From assembly GCA_030827515.1 (NCBI GenBank), contig JAUREI010000023.1:1-33388 (forward strand): a DNA stretch of 33,388 nucleotides. Direction: 5' to 3'. Made by a program: the position numbers and the translations under genes. How positions within the stretch are numbered: position 1 is the first letter of the stretch; every line of letters begins with the position of its first letter. The notes below the pieces were generated by a model. It worked only from the letters and a program-made list of their open reading frames with translations, was not told the origin of the DNA and did no database searches. This document shows, piece after piece, positions 17,771-25,993 of this stretch. The DNA comes from Prosthecobacter sp. (lineage in GTDB: Bacteria; Verrucomicrobiota; Verrucomicrobiia; Verrucomicrobiales; Verrucomicrobiaceae).

Positions 17771-19885
17771 TCAAGCCAGGCCGGCTCGCACCAGCAGGGC
17801 CATGGGGTCGGGATCCCGGCCCATGAAATCGCGGAACAGTTTGGCCGGATCCTCGGAATTGCCGCGACTGAGAATCTTGTCGCGGAATTCACGACCGACC
17901 TGCGGGTTCAGCACCCCCTCCTTCTGAAAGCGCGTGAAGGCGTCGGCATCCAGGACCTCGGCCCACTTGTAGCTGTAATAGCCCGCCGCGTAGCCCACCG
18001 GACTGCTGAACAGATGACCGAAGCGTCGGGCCATGCTCGGGTTCTCGGTCTTCAACGGCATCAGGTAGTCCTTGAGCAGGTCGCGCGACAGGGCATCGAG
18101 ATCGCTCCCGCCGGCGTCGCGGGCGTGGTGCATGTGCAGTTCAAGATCGAGCTTGCCGAAGGACAACTGACGCATGATGTCGCTGGCACTGCGGTAGTTG
18201 CGCGCGGCCATCACCTTCTTCAGCAGGCGCTGCGGGATGGGTTCGCCGCTTTCGTGGTGGCGCGCGAACAGATCGAGGCTCTCGCGGTCCCAGCAGAAAT
18301 TCTCCAGGATCTGCGAGGGCAGTTCAACGAAGTCCCAGTAGACATTGACGCCATTGAGCGAGGGCACCTCGACGTTGCCGCACAACTGATGCAGCAGATG
18401 GCCAAACTCATGGAAGACCGTGCACACTTCGTCGTGGGTGAGAAGCGCGGGCTTGCCATCCACCGGAGGCGTCATGTTGCCGCAGATCAGGCCGAGATGC
18501 AGTCGGCGGTCGCGCTCCCCGAAAGGCGGCAGACCTCCCTTCAGGTAGTTCATCCAAGCGCCGCCGCGCTTGGCATCGCGCGGATGCCAGTCGGCATAGA
18601 AAGAGCCGATGTGCACGCCCTTCTCGTTGCGCACTTCGTAGAATTTGACCTCGGGATGCCAGACCTCGACGGGACCGATCTCGTCCGGCTGGGTGCTGGC
18701 CGGGCCGCTCTGACCGACCGGGTAATGCACCGTCTCGCGAGGGGTGATGTGCAGGTCGAACACCTTTTCCGCGAGGCGGAACATGCCGCCGAGCACCTTG
18801 TCGAGGGGAAAATAGGGGCGCAGTTCCTCCTCATCGAAATCATACTCTGCCTTGCGCCGCTTCTCGGCCCAGTAGGCCACCTCCCAGGGTTCCAGCAGAT
18901 CCGATGGACGCACCAGGGTGTCGGCCCGAAACTCCTGCAATTCGACCGTCTCACGATCAAAGGCGGTCTTGATGCGGCCATGCAGGTTTTCGATGAAGGT
19001 CAAAGCGGCGGCTCCAGTGCGGGCCATGCGATGCTTGAGCACCAGATCGGCGAAATGCGGCTGGCCGAGCAACTCGGCCTTTTCCTGGCGCAGTTTCAGG
19101 ATCTTCCAAACCAGCTCCGTGTTGTCGTGAGCTCCGCGGCCTATGCTCGTGGAGCCCTCCCAGACCGCCTTGCGCAGGGATTCGTCCTCAGCGTACTCCA
19201 TCACCGGAATCATGGAAGGCGCCTTGAGGGTGACCCGGTATTGTGGCTCCTCCGGCGTGCCCAGACCTTTGGTGGCGGCATCGGCGCGAGCGGCCTCAAT
19301 CGCCGAGGGCGGCAGTCCCTTCAGGCGGGTGGCATCGGCAAGCACCAGTTCCCAGGCGTTCGTCGAATCGAGAACGTTTTCCGAATACTTCTGGGTCAGC
19401 TGGGACAGCTCGGATTCGAGGGCCTCGAGCCGCTGCTTCCTGTCGGGCGGCAGGTCGGCACCGGCGAGGCGGAAACCTTCCATGGTTTCCTCAAGCGCAC
19501 GCTTGCGCACGGGCGACAGGTTGCGGGCCGCCTCGGTCTTGCTGTAGGTTTCAAGAAGGTCCCAAAGGTGTTCGTTGAGGGGAATCTTGGCGAAGAAGGC
19601 GCTGACCTCCGGAAGCATGGCGTTGTGCGCCTCTCGCAGCTCGGGCGAATTGCACAGCGCATCCAGATGCTGAACCAGGCCCCAAGCCTCGTTGAGAGGT
19701 CGCGTCGCCTCCTCCAGACCCAGCACGACACTGTCAAAATCCATCTTGCCGCGATCTTGGACAATGACCGCGTCCAGCCGGGCTTCGGCATCGCTCAGCG
19801 CGGCCGCGATGTCGGCCCGAATCGCGTCCGGGGCGAGGGTCGACCAACGGATGTGGAAATCCTGGGTGAAAAAGGGCTGGGCCAT
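17771..19885 (-). CDS. M3-family zinc oligopeptidase (oligopeptidase A / Dcp type)
   Basis: The 704-residue protein is a thimet-oligopeptidase-family metallopeptidase that cleaves short peptides in the cytoplasm. The zinc site HEFGH is at about 491-495 in VFHEFGHLLHQL, followed by VPSLNGVNVYWDFVELPSQ, in which the downstream Glu completes the site. The length and the start MAQPFFTQDFHIRWSTL fit the OpdA/Dcp group; I cannot say which of the two. The ATG at 19885 was preferred over 20005, which would run into the stop of the upstream hydrolase gene. There is no export signal. It sits between a nitrilase-fold hydrolase and the sialidase-like gene on the same strand. Confidence 0.94.
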   Translation of the reverse strand: MAQPFFTQDFHIRWSTLAPDAIRADIAAALSDAEARLDAVIVQDRGKMDFDSVVLGLEEATRPLNEAWGLVQHLDALCNSPELREAHNAMLPEVSAFFAKIPLNEHLWDLLETYSKTEAARNLSPVRKRALEETMEGFRLAGADLPPDRKQRLEALESELSQLTQKYSENVLDSTNAWELVLADATRLKGLPPSAIEAARADAATKGLGTPEEPQYRVTLKAPSMIPVMEYAEDESLRKAVWEGSTSIGRGAHDNTELVWKILKLRQEKAELLGQPHFADLVLKHRMARTGAAALTFIENLHGRIKTAFDRETVELQEFRADTLVRPSDLLEPWEVAYWAEKRRKAEYDFDEEELRPYFPLDKVLGGMFRLAEKVFDLHITPRETVHYPVGQSGPASTQPDEIGPVEVWHPEVKFYEVRNEKGVHIGSFYADWHPRDAKRGGAWMNYLKGGLPPFGERDRRLHLGLICGNMTPPVDGKPALLTHDEVCTVFHEFGHLLHQLCGNVEVPSLNGVNVYWDFVELPSQILENFCWDRESLDLFARHHESGEPIPQRLLKKVMAARNYRSASDIMRQLSFGKLDLELHMHHARDAGGSDLDALSRDLLKDYLMPLKTENPSMARRFGHLFSSPVGYAAGYYSYKWAEVLDADAFTRFQKEGVLNPQVGREFRDKILSRGNSEDPAKLFRDFMGRDPDPMALLVRAGLA

Positions 19886-19921
19886 GCGCGGGAGGGGGTG
19901 CCTCTGTCTTAAAACCGCCCC

Positions 19922-19950
19922 GGCGGCGGCGCAATCGGAAACCCGCCGCC
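19922..19950 (-). terminator. Possible intrinsic terminator after the omega-amidase-like gene
   Basis: Immediately after the stop codon of the hydrolase gene, read on the minus strand, there is an 8-base GC stem (arms at 19943-19950 and 19922-19929) with a 13-base loop. A short TTTT run follows about 8 bases further on. The distance from stem to T-run is longer than ideal, so the call is moderate. If real, it separates the hydrolase transcript from the M3 peptidase gene. Confidence 0.42.
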
Positions 19951-20733
19951 TCAGACCCGGACCGACTGCAGGAACTCCGTCACGGCCGGAAACTGGGCCC
20001 GCCATTCCGTCACCACCTCCGGCTCCAGAAGGGTCGCCAAAACGCCTTCCCGACTGCCGGCGTCGGCGAGGATGACACCCTGCGGATCCACCACGACGGA
20101 GCGCCCGGGATAGCTGAAGTTGGGATCCTCGCCACAGAGGTTGACCCCAATCACATAGGCTTGATTTTCAATGGCTCGCGCCTGCAGCAGGGTGAGCCAG
20201 TGCTGGTGCCGCCGGGAAGGCCAGGCGGCGATGTAAAGCAAGACTTCAGCCCCCAGGGCAACCGCTTCCCGCGCCACCTCCGGGAAGCGCAGATCGTAGC
20301 AGATGAGCGGGGCCAGGCGAAGCCCTCCCCAGTCAAAAAGCACCGAAGCGGAACCCGGGGCATGCACCAAGGCCTCCCCCCCCAGTGCGAAGGGATGCTT
20401 CTTCGTGTAACGCGCCAGTTCGCGGCCATCCGGTCCCAGGGCCAGGGCCTGGTTGCATCCCAGCCCCTCCGTGCCGGGCACCACCAGGCCACCGACGACC
20501 GCGCAATGCCACTCGGCGGCAAGCTGGCGCAGGAAGACCGTGGTCGGTCCCTCAACAGGTTCCCGCGTTGCTTCCAGGCGGTTGCTGAAGCCGGTGGCGA
20601 ACATTTCGGGCAGCACCAGCAACGAACCCGGTGCGGGGGGCGCGGCGGCGACGAGGGCACGCACCTTGGCAAAGGCCGCTTCCTTGTCCTCCCAGCAGGC
20701 TTCCATCTGAACGAGGTGAATGGGCAGCGGCAT
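19951..20733 (-). CDS. Carbon-nitrogen hydrolase, omega-amidase (YafV/NIT2)-like
   Basis: The 260-residue protein is a nitrilase-superfamily amidase. The catalytic triad is visible as E43 (LPEMFATGF), K111 (YTKKHPF) and C145 (LICYDLRFPE), and AWPSRRHQHWLTLLQARAIENQAYVIG is a family signature. The C145 context and the size fit the omega-amidase group, which hydrolyses alpha-ketoglutaramate or alpha-ketosuccinamate. That substrate is inference. I chose ATG 20733 (MPLPIHLVQME); the earlier ATG at 20823 would add 30 residues without homology. A probable terminator lies just past its stop. It is divergent from the acetyltransferase gene, with a 133-base spacer holding a 10-base inverted repeat. 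Confidence 0.9.
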   Translation of the reverse strand: MPLPIHLVQMEACWEDKEAAFAKVRALVAAAPPAPGSLLVLPEMFATGFSNRLEATREPVEGPTTVFLRQLAAEWHCAVVGGLVVPGTEGLGCNQALALGPDGRELARYTKKHPFALGGEALVHAPGSASVLFDWGGLRLAPLICYDLRFPEVAREAVALGAEVLLYIAAWPSRRHQHWLTLLQARAIENQAYVIGVNLCGEDPNFSYPGRSVVVDPQGVILADAGSREGVLATLLEPEVVTEWRAQFPAVTEFLQSVRV

Positions 20734-20791
20734 GGGGAGACAGAGATGACTTGGCTTTTGAAAACGACTGGAGTTCGATGATTCTGCCTCA

Positions 20792-20839
20792 GGGCACGCC
20801 GGGGCGCCAACCGATTTCCGCAAAAGCCACGGCGTGCCC
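20792..20839. repeat. 10-base inverted repeat in divergent spacer
   Basis: The arms GGGCACGCCG (20792-20801) and CGGCGTGCCC (20830-20839) match perfectly across a 28-base spacer. They lie between the divergent hydrolase (start 20733) and acetyltransferase (start 20867) genes. A regulatory site or cruciform is possible. I see no convincing -10/-35 pair around it, so this is only a structural call. Confidence 0.5.
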
Positions 20840-20866
20840 GGGCGTTTAGTCCGGCTGCATCACCTC

Positions 20867-21349
20867 ATGAACGATTCCCCCATCTCCATTCGCCACTATC
20901 GACCGGCCGACCTGGAAACCCTGCGCCGCATCACGGTGGACTCCTTTGGCGCCGTGGCCCTGGACCAGATGCTCGAAGACCGCCTGGGAGTCTGGAATGG
21001 CCGCGACTGGAAGGCGCGCAAAGCGGATCACATCGATGACGACTGCACCTCCAATCCGGGCGGCTGCTTCGTCGCCGAGCGCGACGGCGAGATCCTCGGT
21101 TACATCACCACCCGCATCGATCTTGTGAATTCGATCGGGCGCATCCCCAACTTGGCAGTCGTCGAGGCGGCCCGTGGTTACGGCCTTGGCAGGCGGCTCA
21201 TTCATCATGCTCTCGACGCCTTCCGCGAGCAGGGGCTGAAGGTCGCAAAGATCGAAACCATGGCTTCCAACGTGGTCGGCCAGAGTCTGTACCCGTCCTG
21301 CGGCTTCGAGGAGATTGGTCGACAAGTCCACTTTGCCATGCGCCTTTGA
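20867..21349 (+). CDS. GNAT-family N-acetyltransferase
   Basis: The 160-residue protein has the GNAT fold. Motif A reads LAVVEAARGYGLGRRLIHHAL (residues about 96-116) with the acetyl-CoA loop RGYGLGRRL, and the C-terminal SLYPSCGFEEIG is motif B-like. The substrate is unknown: the RimI-like layout fits a protein or small-molecule acetyltransferase. I chose ATG 20867 (MNDSPISIRHYRPADLE) because homologues begin with the IRHYRPAD strand; an earlier ATG at 20834 would add 11 residues. It is divergent from the omega-amidase-like gene and is followed after 58 bases by a lipoprotein gene on the same strand. Confidence 0.88.
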   Translation: MNDSPISIRHYRPADLETLRRITVDSFGAVALDQMLEDRLGVWNGRDWKARKADHIDDDCTSNPGGCFVAERDGEILGYITTRIDLVNSIGRIPNLAVVEAARGYGLGRRLIHHALDAFREQGLKVAKIETMASNVVGQSLYPSCGFEEIGRQVHFAMRL

Positions 21350-21407
21350 GCCACCCTCTTTGAACGGCAACCCCTCCAACCGGGTCTTTTCCCACAACCC
21401 CCTTCCC

Positions 21408-21884
21408 ATGTCCCTTCCCCATTTCCTGCGAGCCACGCTCTGTCTTGGCGCCGTCGCCCTGCTGGCAAGTTGTGCCAGCCCCCTGCAAAAGCGCATTGAG
21501 CGCAATCAGGACCTGTTCACCAAGCTGAGCCCCTCCGACCAAGTGCTGGTTTGCCAGGGCCGTCTGCGCGAGGGCATGACCAAGGAAGCCGTCTTCCTCG
21601 CCTGGGGTCGCCCCGACGGAGTGGCTGAAGGCGTCCAGAAGGGCGTTAAATCCGAGCAATGGACCTATGTCGGCTCGCAACCCGTTTACACCGAGACCTT
21701 CTATGGCGGATGGGGATGGGGTGGCTGGGGCGCCCCCGGCTGGCGGCGGGGCTGGGGTTACTGCGGACCGTGGGATCCCTACTGGGGAGGCTACGGCAGC
21801 TCGGTGACCTATGTCCCGTATCGCGCCGCCACGGTAAACTTCCGCAACGACCGGGTCACCGAGTACCTGCGCGGTCCGCAGTGA
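21408..21884 (+). CDS. Small lipoprotein, SmpA/BamE-like core with aromatic Gly-rich tail
   Basis: The 158-residue product starts with a lipoprotein signal; the lipobox is L19-A20-S21-C22. The middle part, VCQGRLREGMTKEAVFLAWGRPDGV then EQWTYVGS, matches the GMT-x-x-x-V...G-x-PD...W-x-Y pattern of SmpA/BamE-type and related small outer-membrane lipoproteins (by eye). A striking Trp/Gly/Tyr-rich segment follows at about 103-135 (GGWGWGGWGAPGW and WDPYWGGYG). The last strand, TVNFRNDRVTEYLRG, resembles the usual end of the domain. The role may be outer-membrane related. I chose ATG 21408; an earlier ATG at 21315 would overlap the acetyltransferase gene by 35 bases. The stop is 3 bases from the convergent VC0807-type gene. 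Confidence 0.8.
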   Translation: MSLPHFLRATLCLGAVALLASCASPLQKRIERNQDLFTKLSPSDQVLVCQGRLREGMTKEAVFLAWGRPDGVAEGVQKGVKSEQWTYVGSQPVYTETFYGGWGWGGWGAPGWRRGWGYCGPWDPYWGGYGSSVTYVPYRAATVNFRNDRVTEYLRGPQ

Positions 21885-21887
21885 GGT

Positions 21888-22604
21888 TCAGCCGACCCGG
21901 CGCCGCACGGTCTGTCCGGGATTGAGCAGATCATCTCGCTCCAGCCCGGTGAGTTGTTGGACCCGCTTCAGCACCCAGAGCAACAGGCCCACCGTAACGA
22001 CCATCATGGGCACGCCAATGACGACAAAGCCCACCCAGTTCTGGCGGCCGATTGCCCGTGTGTAGGCCTCGCTTCCGGGCTCCGTGCCCTCGAGAAAGTA
22101 TTGCACCAGCCAGGCATTGGCCACCGCGGAGGCAAACATCGTCAGAGCCAGCGCCCAGGAGGCTTGGCGCAGCAGGCGCTGGTGCGCGTCGCGCTTGTCC
22201 GGGGTATCGAGCGAGGCGAACAGCAACGGCTGGTTGATCACCTGCGGATTGAGCAGCAATTCTGTCACCAGAGGCTTTCCCCAACGCAAGCTGAGCGGGA
22301 AGGCCAGCCCCAAAAACACCGGGAACGCCGCCTCCTTCATGGCGAACCAGAAGGCATTGAGGTTGAGCAGGCCAAGCCCGCCCGTGAAGATCACCGCCGC
22401 CAGTCCGAGCACCGAGAAAAAATTGAGCCCGCGCTTCTTGACGAAGCACCAGAGGCCAAAACCCAGCGGCAGGAGGAGGGCGAGCACCAGTGCCCAAACC
22501 GGTCCCAGTCGATCCGGACGGCTCATCGTTTCCAAGACCACCGAGGGCAGAACCACGGTGAGCAGGAGATCGCTGAGCGGATGGGGCTGATCAGCGGGCT
22601 TCAC
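21888..22604 (-). CDS. VC0807-family multi-pass membrane protein
   Basis: The 238-residue protein has about five to six hydrophobic segments (for example LTVVLPSVVLE, ALVLALLLPLGFGLWCFV, VLGLAAVIFTGGLGLL, FVVIGVPMMVVTVGLLLWVL). The pattern and the phrase TGGLGLLNLNAFWFAMKEA fit the VC0807 family, which is related to intracellular-septation-like proteins; the molecular function is unknown. The likely start is GTG at 22604, one base after the aldolase stop, in the context TTTGAGGTGAAG. Translation is therefore probably coupled to fba. A later ATG at Met27 is possible but would remove the conserved first hydrophobic segment. It is convergent with the lipoprotein gene. Confidence 0.75.
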   Translation of the reverse strand: MKPADQPHPLSDLLLTVVLPSVVLETMSRPDRLGPVWALVLALLLPLGFGLWCFVKKRGLNFFSVLGLAAVIFTGGLGLLNLNAFWFAMKEAAFPVFLGLAFPLSLRWGKPLVTELLLNPQVINQPLLFASLDTPDKRDAHQRLLRQASWALALTMFASAVANAWLVQYFLEGTEPGSEAYTRAIGRQNWVGFVVIGVPMMVVTVGLLLWVLKRVQQLTGLERDDLLNPGQTVRRRVG

Positions 22605-22605
22605 C

Positions 22606-23637
22606 TCAAAGCGTGCCGAAAAGGCTCTTGCCCGTGCTCAGCAGATCATCACAAGCTTCCTTCATGCGTTCACAGAGTCCCTGCTCGCCCTTCTTGAGGT
22701 AGCTGCGCGGGTCATAGGCCTTCTTGTCGCCGACCTCGCCATCAATCTTCAGCACGCCGGCATAGTTCTTCATCATGTGATCCACGATCGGCCGGGTGAA
22801 GGCATACTGGGTGTCCGTGTCGATGTTCATCTTAATGACGCCGTAACCCAGAGTCTCGCGGATTTCCTCCAAAGGCGTGCCGCTGCCTCCATGGAAGACG
22901 AGGTCCATCTCGGCCGCCGCGCCGTGCTTGTCCATGACCGCCTTCTGGCCATCGCGCAGAATGGTCGGCTTGAGCTTGACCGCGCCCGGCTTGTAGCTGC
23001 CATGGACATTGCCGAACGTGGCGGCGAACATGAAGCGGCCGATGCCGTTCAGGGTTTCATAGACGGCAAGCATGTCCTCCGGCGTCGTGTAAAGCTTGTC
23101 ATTCGAGACACCGGAGGTGTCGTGTCCATCCTCCTCGCCGCCGACGACACCCGCCTCGATCTCGAGAATGATGTCGAGCTCGGCGCACTCCTTGAGCAGT
23201 GCCTTGGACACGCTCATGTTTTCCTCAAGGGGCAGCTCCGAACCGTCAAACATGTGGCTGTTGAACAGGTTGCCCCGGCCGGCTTCGCGGCGGGCACGGG
23301 TGGCGGCCAGCAGCGGCTTGAGGAACTTCTCGACGTTCTTCGGATGACAGTGGTCAGTGTGCAGGGCGACCAGGATGTTGTATTTTTCCGCGAGGATGTG
23401 CACGGCTTCAGCAAGCACGATCGCACCCAGCGCCATGTCCTTGACGGAGGTGCCGGAGGCGAACTCGCCTCCACCGGTGGAGACCTGAATGATGCCGTCC
23501 GACTTGGCTTCAGCAAAGGCCTTCAGGGCGCCGTTGATGGTGGGCAGTGAGGTGACATTGATGGCCGGATAGGCGTAACCGCCCTTCTGGGCAGCGTCGA
23601 GCATGGCTCGGTATTGGGCGGGGGTGGCGACGGGCAT
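22606..23637 (-). CDS. fbaA: Class II fructose-bisphosphate aldolase
   Basis: The enzyme interconverts fructose-1,6-bisphosphate with dihydroxyacetone phosphate and glyceraldehyde-3-phosphate in glycolysis and gluconeogenesis. The product has 343 residues. The catalytic Asp is D95 in ALHTDHCHP, with zinc ligands H96, H212 (NVHGSY) and H249 (FHGGSG), and the class IIA signature IKMNIDTDTQYAF follows. I chose ATG 23637 (MPVATPAQYRAML); the in-frame ATG at 23772 would extend into the tRNA gene. It is probably in an operon with the VC0807-type gene, one base downstream. The 131-base spacer before it faces the divergent tRNA-Val gene. No Shine-Dalgarno is present; an A-rich stretch (AAAAAAAA) precedes the start. 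Confidence 0.97.
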   Translation of the reverse strand: MPVATPAQYRAMLDAAQKGGYAYPAINVTSLPTINGALKAFAEAKSDGIIQVSTGGGEFASGTSVKDMALGAIVLAEAVHILAEKYNILVALHTDHCHPKNVEKFLKPLLAATRARREAGRGNLFNSHMFDGSELPLEENMSVSKALLKECAELDIILEIEAGVVGGEEDGHDTSGVSNDKLYTTPEDMLAVYETLNGIGRFMFAATFGNVHGSYKPGAVKLKPTILRDGQKAVMDKHGAAAEMDLVFHGGSGTPLEEIRETLGYGVIKMNIDTDTQYAFTRPIVDHMMKNYAGVLKIDGEVGDKKAYDPRSYLKKGEQGLCERMKEACDDLLSTGKSLFGTL

Positions 23638-23768
23638 GGTGCGTTTTTTTTCTGGGGGTTTGGTTTCAACAGGGAGCAAGAATGGGGCCGGGTGCAAGCC
23701 CCGCGTTCCCCTCCGGACGGATTGCCGCTTGCCAGGGAACTCCGCCACCGCTTTGATGGGTTTGGCAG

Positions 23769-23843
23769 GCACGGATAGCTCAGCGGTAGAGCGTCTGTCT
23801 TACACACAGATGGTCGGGGGTTCGAATCCCTCTCCGTGCACCA
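23769..23843 (+). tRNA. tRNA-Val (anticodon TAC)
   Basis: The cloverleaf can be drawn fully. The acceptor stem is GCACGGA with TCCGTGC, the D arm is GCTC-AGCGGTA-GAGC, the anticodon stem is TCTGT/ACAGA around loop CTTACAC, the variable loop is TGGTC, and the T arm is GGGGG-TTCGAAT-CCCTC with one G-T pair. The anticodon TAC reads valine GTN codons. The CCA end (23841-23843) is encoded. The gene is divergent from fba; the esterase ATG lies 49 bases beyond the CCA with no terminator in between. Confidence 0.97.
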
Positions 23844-23892
23844 GGAAAAAGGCCTTGTTAAATCCCAGTGCGACGGAGTGTACTTCCTGGAT

Positions 23893-25986
23893 ATGAAGCG
23901 TGCCCTGACCGCCCTCCTGCTGCCGCTGGCGCTCGTCGCCGCCCCCTACCCGGAAGCCACGCCTGACACACCGGGCAAGCGCATGCTCGACCGATACTTC
24001 GAGCAGCAGGTTCGCGAAATCGAGGAATCCGGCGGCCTGAAGCAGGTCGCAAGCGCGCAACAGTGGCGGTCGCTGGAACCCGAATACCGCCGGCAACTGG
24101 CCGCCATGCTGGGCCTGGACCCGATGCCGGAGCGCACCCCCCTGAATCCGGTGGTGACCGGCGAACTGAAGGAGGAGGGCTGCAGGATCGAGAAACTGCA
24201 CTTCCAGGCCCTGCCGGGCTACTACGTGACCGCCAACCTCTACCTGCCGGAGAAGGCCGACGCCCCCTGCCCGGCCATCCTCTATGTCTGCGGCCACGCC
24301 AACATGATGAAGGACGGGGTCAGTTTCGGCAACAAGACCGGTTACCACCATCACGGCCTCTGGTTCGCCCGCCACGGCTATGTCTGTCTGATCATCGACA
24401 CCGTTCAACTCGGCGAAATTCGCGGCGAGCATCACGGTACCTACAGCAAGGGACGCTGGTGGTGGATCTCCCGGGGTTACACCCCCGCCGGCCTCGAAGC
24501 CTGGGCCGGAATCCGTGCCCTCGACTACCTCGAAACCCGCCCTGAAGTCGACAAAACCCGCTTCGGAGTCACCGGCCGCAGCGGTGGCGGCGCCTATTCC
24601 TGGTGGGTGGCGGCGCTCGATGAACGCATCAAGGCGGCAGCCCCCACGGCCGGAGTCACGACCCTGAAAAACCATGTCGTTGACGGCTGCGTCGAGGGCC
24701 ACTGCGACTGCATGTTCTTCGTCAATACACGCCGCTGGGACTACGACCGACTGGTGGCGCTGGTGGCGCCCCGCCCCCTGCTCATCGTCAATACCGACAA
24801 GGACAGCATCTTCCCGATCGACGGCGTTTTCCAGATCTACCAGAGCGTGCGCCGGCTCTACCGGTTGCTCGATGCCGAGAAAAACATTGGCCTGCAGGTG
24901 GCGGAGGGACCTCATGCCGACCTTCAACCCCTCAACACCGGAGCCTTCCACTGGTTCGAACGCCACCTGAAAGGCGCCAACCCGATGCAGGTCCTGCATG
25001 ACGGCGCCGAGAAGTCGCTCGATCCCGCCAGCCTGCGCGTGCTCGACTCCACGCCTGCCGATGAACGCAACACCACCATCGACCAAACCTTCGTTCCGGC
25101 CGCCGAACCACCGCCCGTGCCGACCCAGCGGAGCGACTGGGAGCAATTGCGCGAAGGCTGGATGAGTGCCCTGAAAAATGAGGTCTTTGCCGGCTGGCCC
25201 CAGGACGCCCCCGCCCTGCAACCCGTCAAGGAAGGCAGCCTGGAACGCGAGGGCATTCAACTCAGCGCCTACGATCTGGAAACCCAGGCCCCCTTCCGGC
25301 TTCGCCTGTTCGTCGCCCATCGGGCAGGCCTGCGCCTGCAGGACCTTGAGCTGGTGACGCTCAACGCCCTGGATGCCCGGGGTTGGGAGGATTTCTCCAG
25401 GACCTATGCCGGCCGCTTCGGCACCTTGTTCGAAACCGTGCCGGCAGTGGCAGCGGATGAAGAGGCCTTCGAGGCCGAGCGAAAAATGTTCGCCAACTTC
25501 AAATGGGGCATGGCCTACCTTTGTCCGCGCGGCATCGGTCCCACGGAATGGACCGGCAGCGCCAAGGCCCAGACCCAGCGTCTGCGCCGTTTCTACCTCA
25601 TCGGCCAGACGCTCGACTCCATGCAGGTCTGGGACATCCGCCGAACCCTGCAGGGATTGCGCCGGATTGAGGGCCTGGAAAACACCGCCCTCTGGTTGCA
25701 GGCCCACCGGAATATGGCGGCAAATGCGCTGTATGCCTCGCTGTTTGAGGAGGGTCTCACCCGGCTGGATCTGCATGACCTGCCCGCCTCTCACATGCAG
25801 GGCCCGACGTATTTGAACGTGCTGCGCCACCTCGACCTGCCCCAGGCAGCCGCGCTTGCCGCGGAGCGGACGCGGGTCGTCCTTTACAGCGCCAACCCGG
25901 CCCTCTGGGAGTTCCCCACGACGACCGCCAAAAACCTAGGCTGGCCGGAAAAGCATTGGCAGATCCGTCCACCACCGGGAGAATGA
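23893..25986 (+). CDS. Exported alpha/beta hydrolase, acetylxylan-esterase-like
   Basis: The 697-residue product starts with a signal peptide (MKRALTALLLPLALVAAP). The alpha/beta-hydrolase domain occupies about residues 85-365. The nucleophile is S230 in VTGRSGGGAY, the acid probably D304 in NTDKDSIFP, and the base H341 in GPHADL. HANMMKDG and GYHHHGLWFARHGY are typical of PVC acetylxylan-esterase-like proteins. The remaining 330 residues form a second, less conserved region without a motif I can name. The likely role is removal of ester groups from plant or algal polysaccharides in the periplasm; the substrate is inference. I chose ATG 23893, since earlier starts run into the tRNA. The methyltransferase gene follows after 7 bases, so they are probably co-transcribed. 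Confidence 0.87.
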   Translation: MKRALTALLLPLALVAAPYPEATPDTPGKRMLDRYFEQQVREIEESGGLKQVASAQQWRSLEPEYRRQLAAMLGLDPMPERTPLNPVVTGELKEEGCRIEKLHFQALPGYYVTANLYLPEKADAPCPAILYVCGHANMMKDGVSFGNKTGYHHHGLWFARHGYVCLIIDTVQLGEIRGEHHGTYSKGRWWWISRGYTPAGLEAWAGIRALDYLETRPEVDKTRFGVTGRSGGGAYSWWVAALDERIKAAAPTAGVTTLKNHVVDGCVEGHCDCMFFVNTRRWDYDRLVALVAPRPLLIVNTDKDSIFPIDGVFQIYQSVRRLYRLLDAEKNIGLQVAEGPHADLQPLNTGAFHWFERHLKGANPMQVLHDGAEKSLDPASLRVLDSTPADERNTTIDQTFVPAAEPPPVPTQRSDWEQLREGWMSALKNEVFAGWPQDAPALQPVKEGSLEREGIQLSAYDLETQAPFRLRLFVAHRAGLRLQDLELVTLNALDARGWEDFSRTYAGRFGTLFETVPAVAADEEAFEAERKMFANFKWGMAYLCPRGIGPTEWTGSAKAQTQRLRRFYLIGQTLDSMQVWDIRRTLQGLRRIEGLENTALWLQAHRNMAANALYASLFEEGLTRLDLHDLPASHMQGPTYLNVLRHLDLPQAAALAAERTRVVLYSANPALWEFPTTTAKNLGWPEKHWQIRPPPGE

Positions 25987-25993
25987 CCCAGTC

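Noticed and set aside
17729-19912. Long open frame on the plus strand (727 residues)
   Set aside because: It is antisense to the M3 oligopeptidase, whose HEFGH zinc site and family length leave no doubt about the coding strand.
23675-23690. Sigma-54-like element upstream of fba (GG and GC 10 bases apart, TTGCT at the -12 side)
   Set aside because: Only part of the consensus matches, a housekeeping aldolase is an unlikely sigma-54 target, and such matches are frequent by chance in GC-rich DNA.
23800-25830. Long open frame on the minus strand (676 residues)
   Set aside because: It is antisense to the esterase, which has a signal peptide and a catalytic triad, and it also runs into the tRNA gene.
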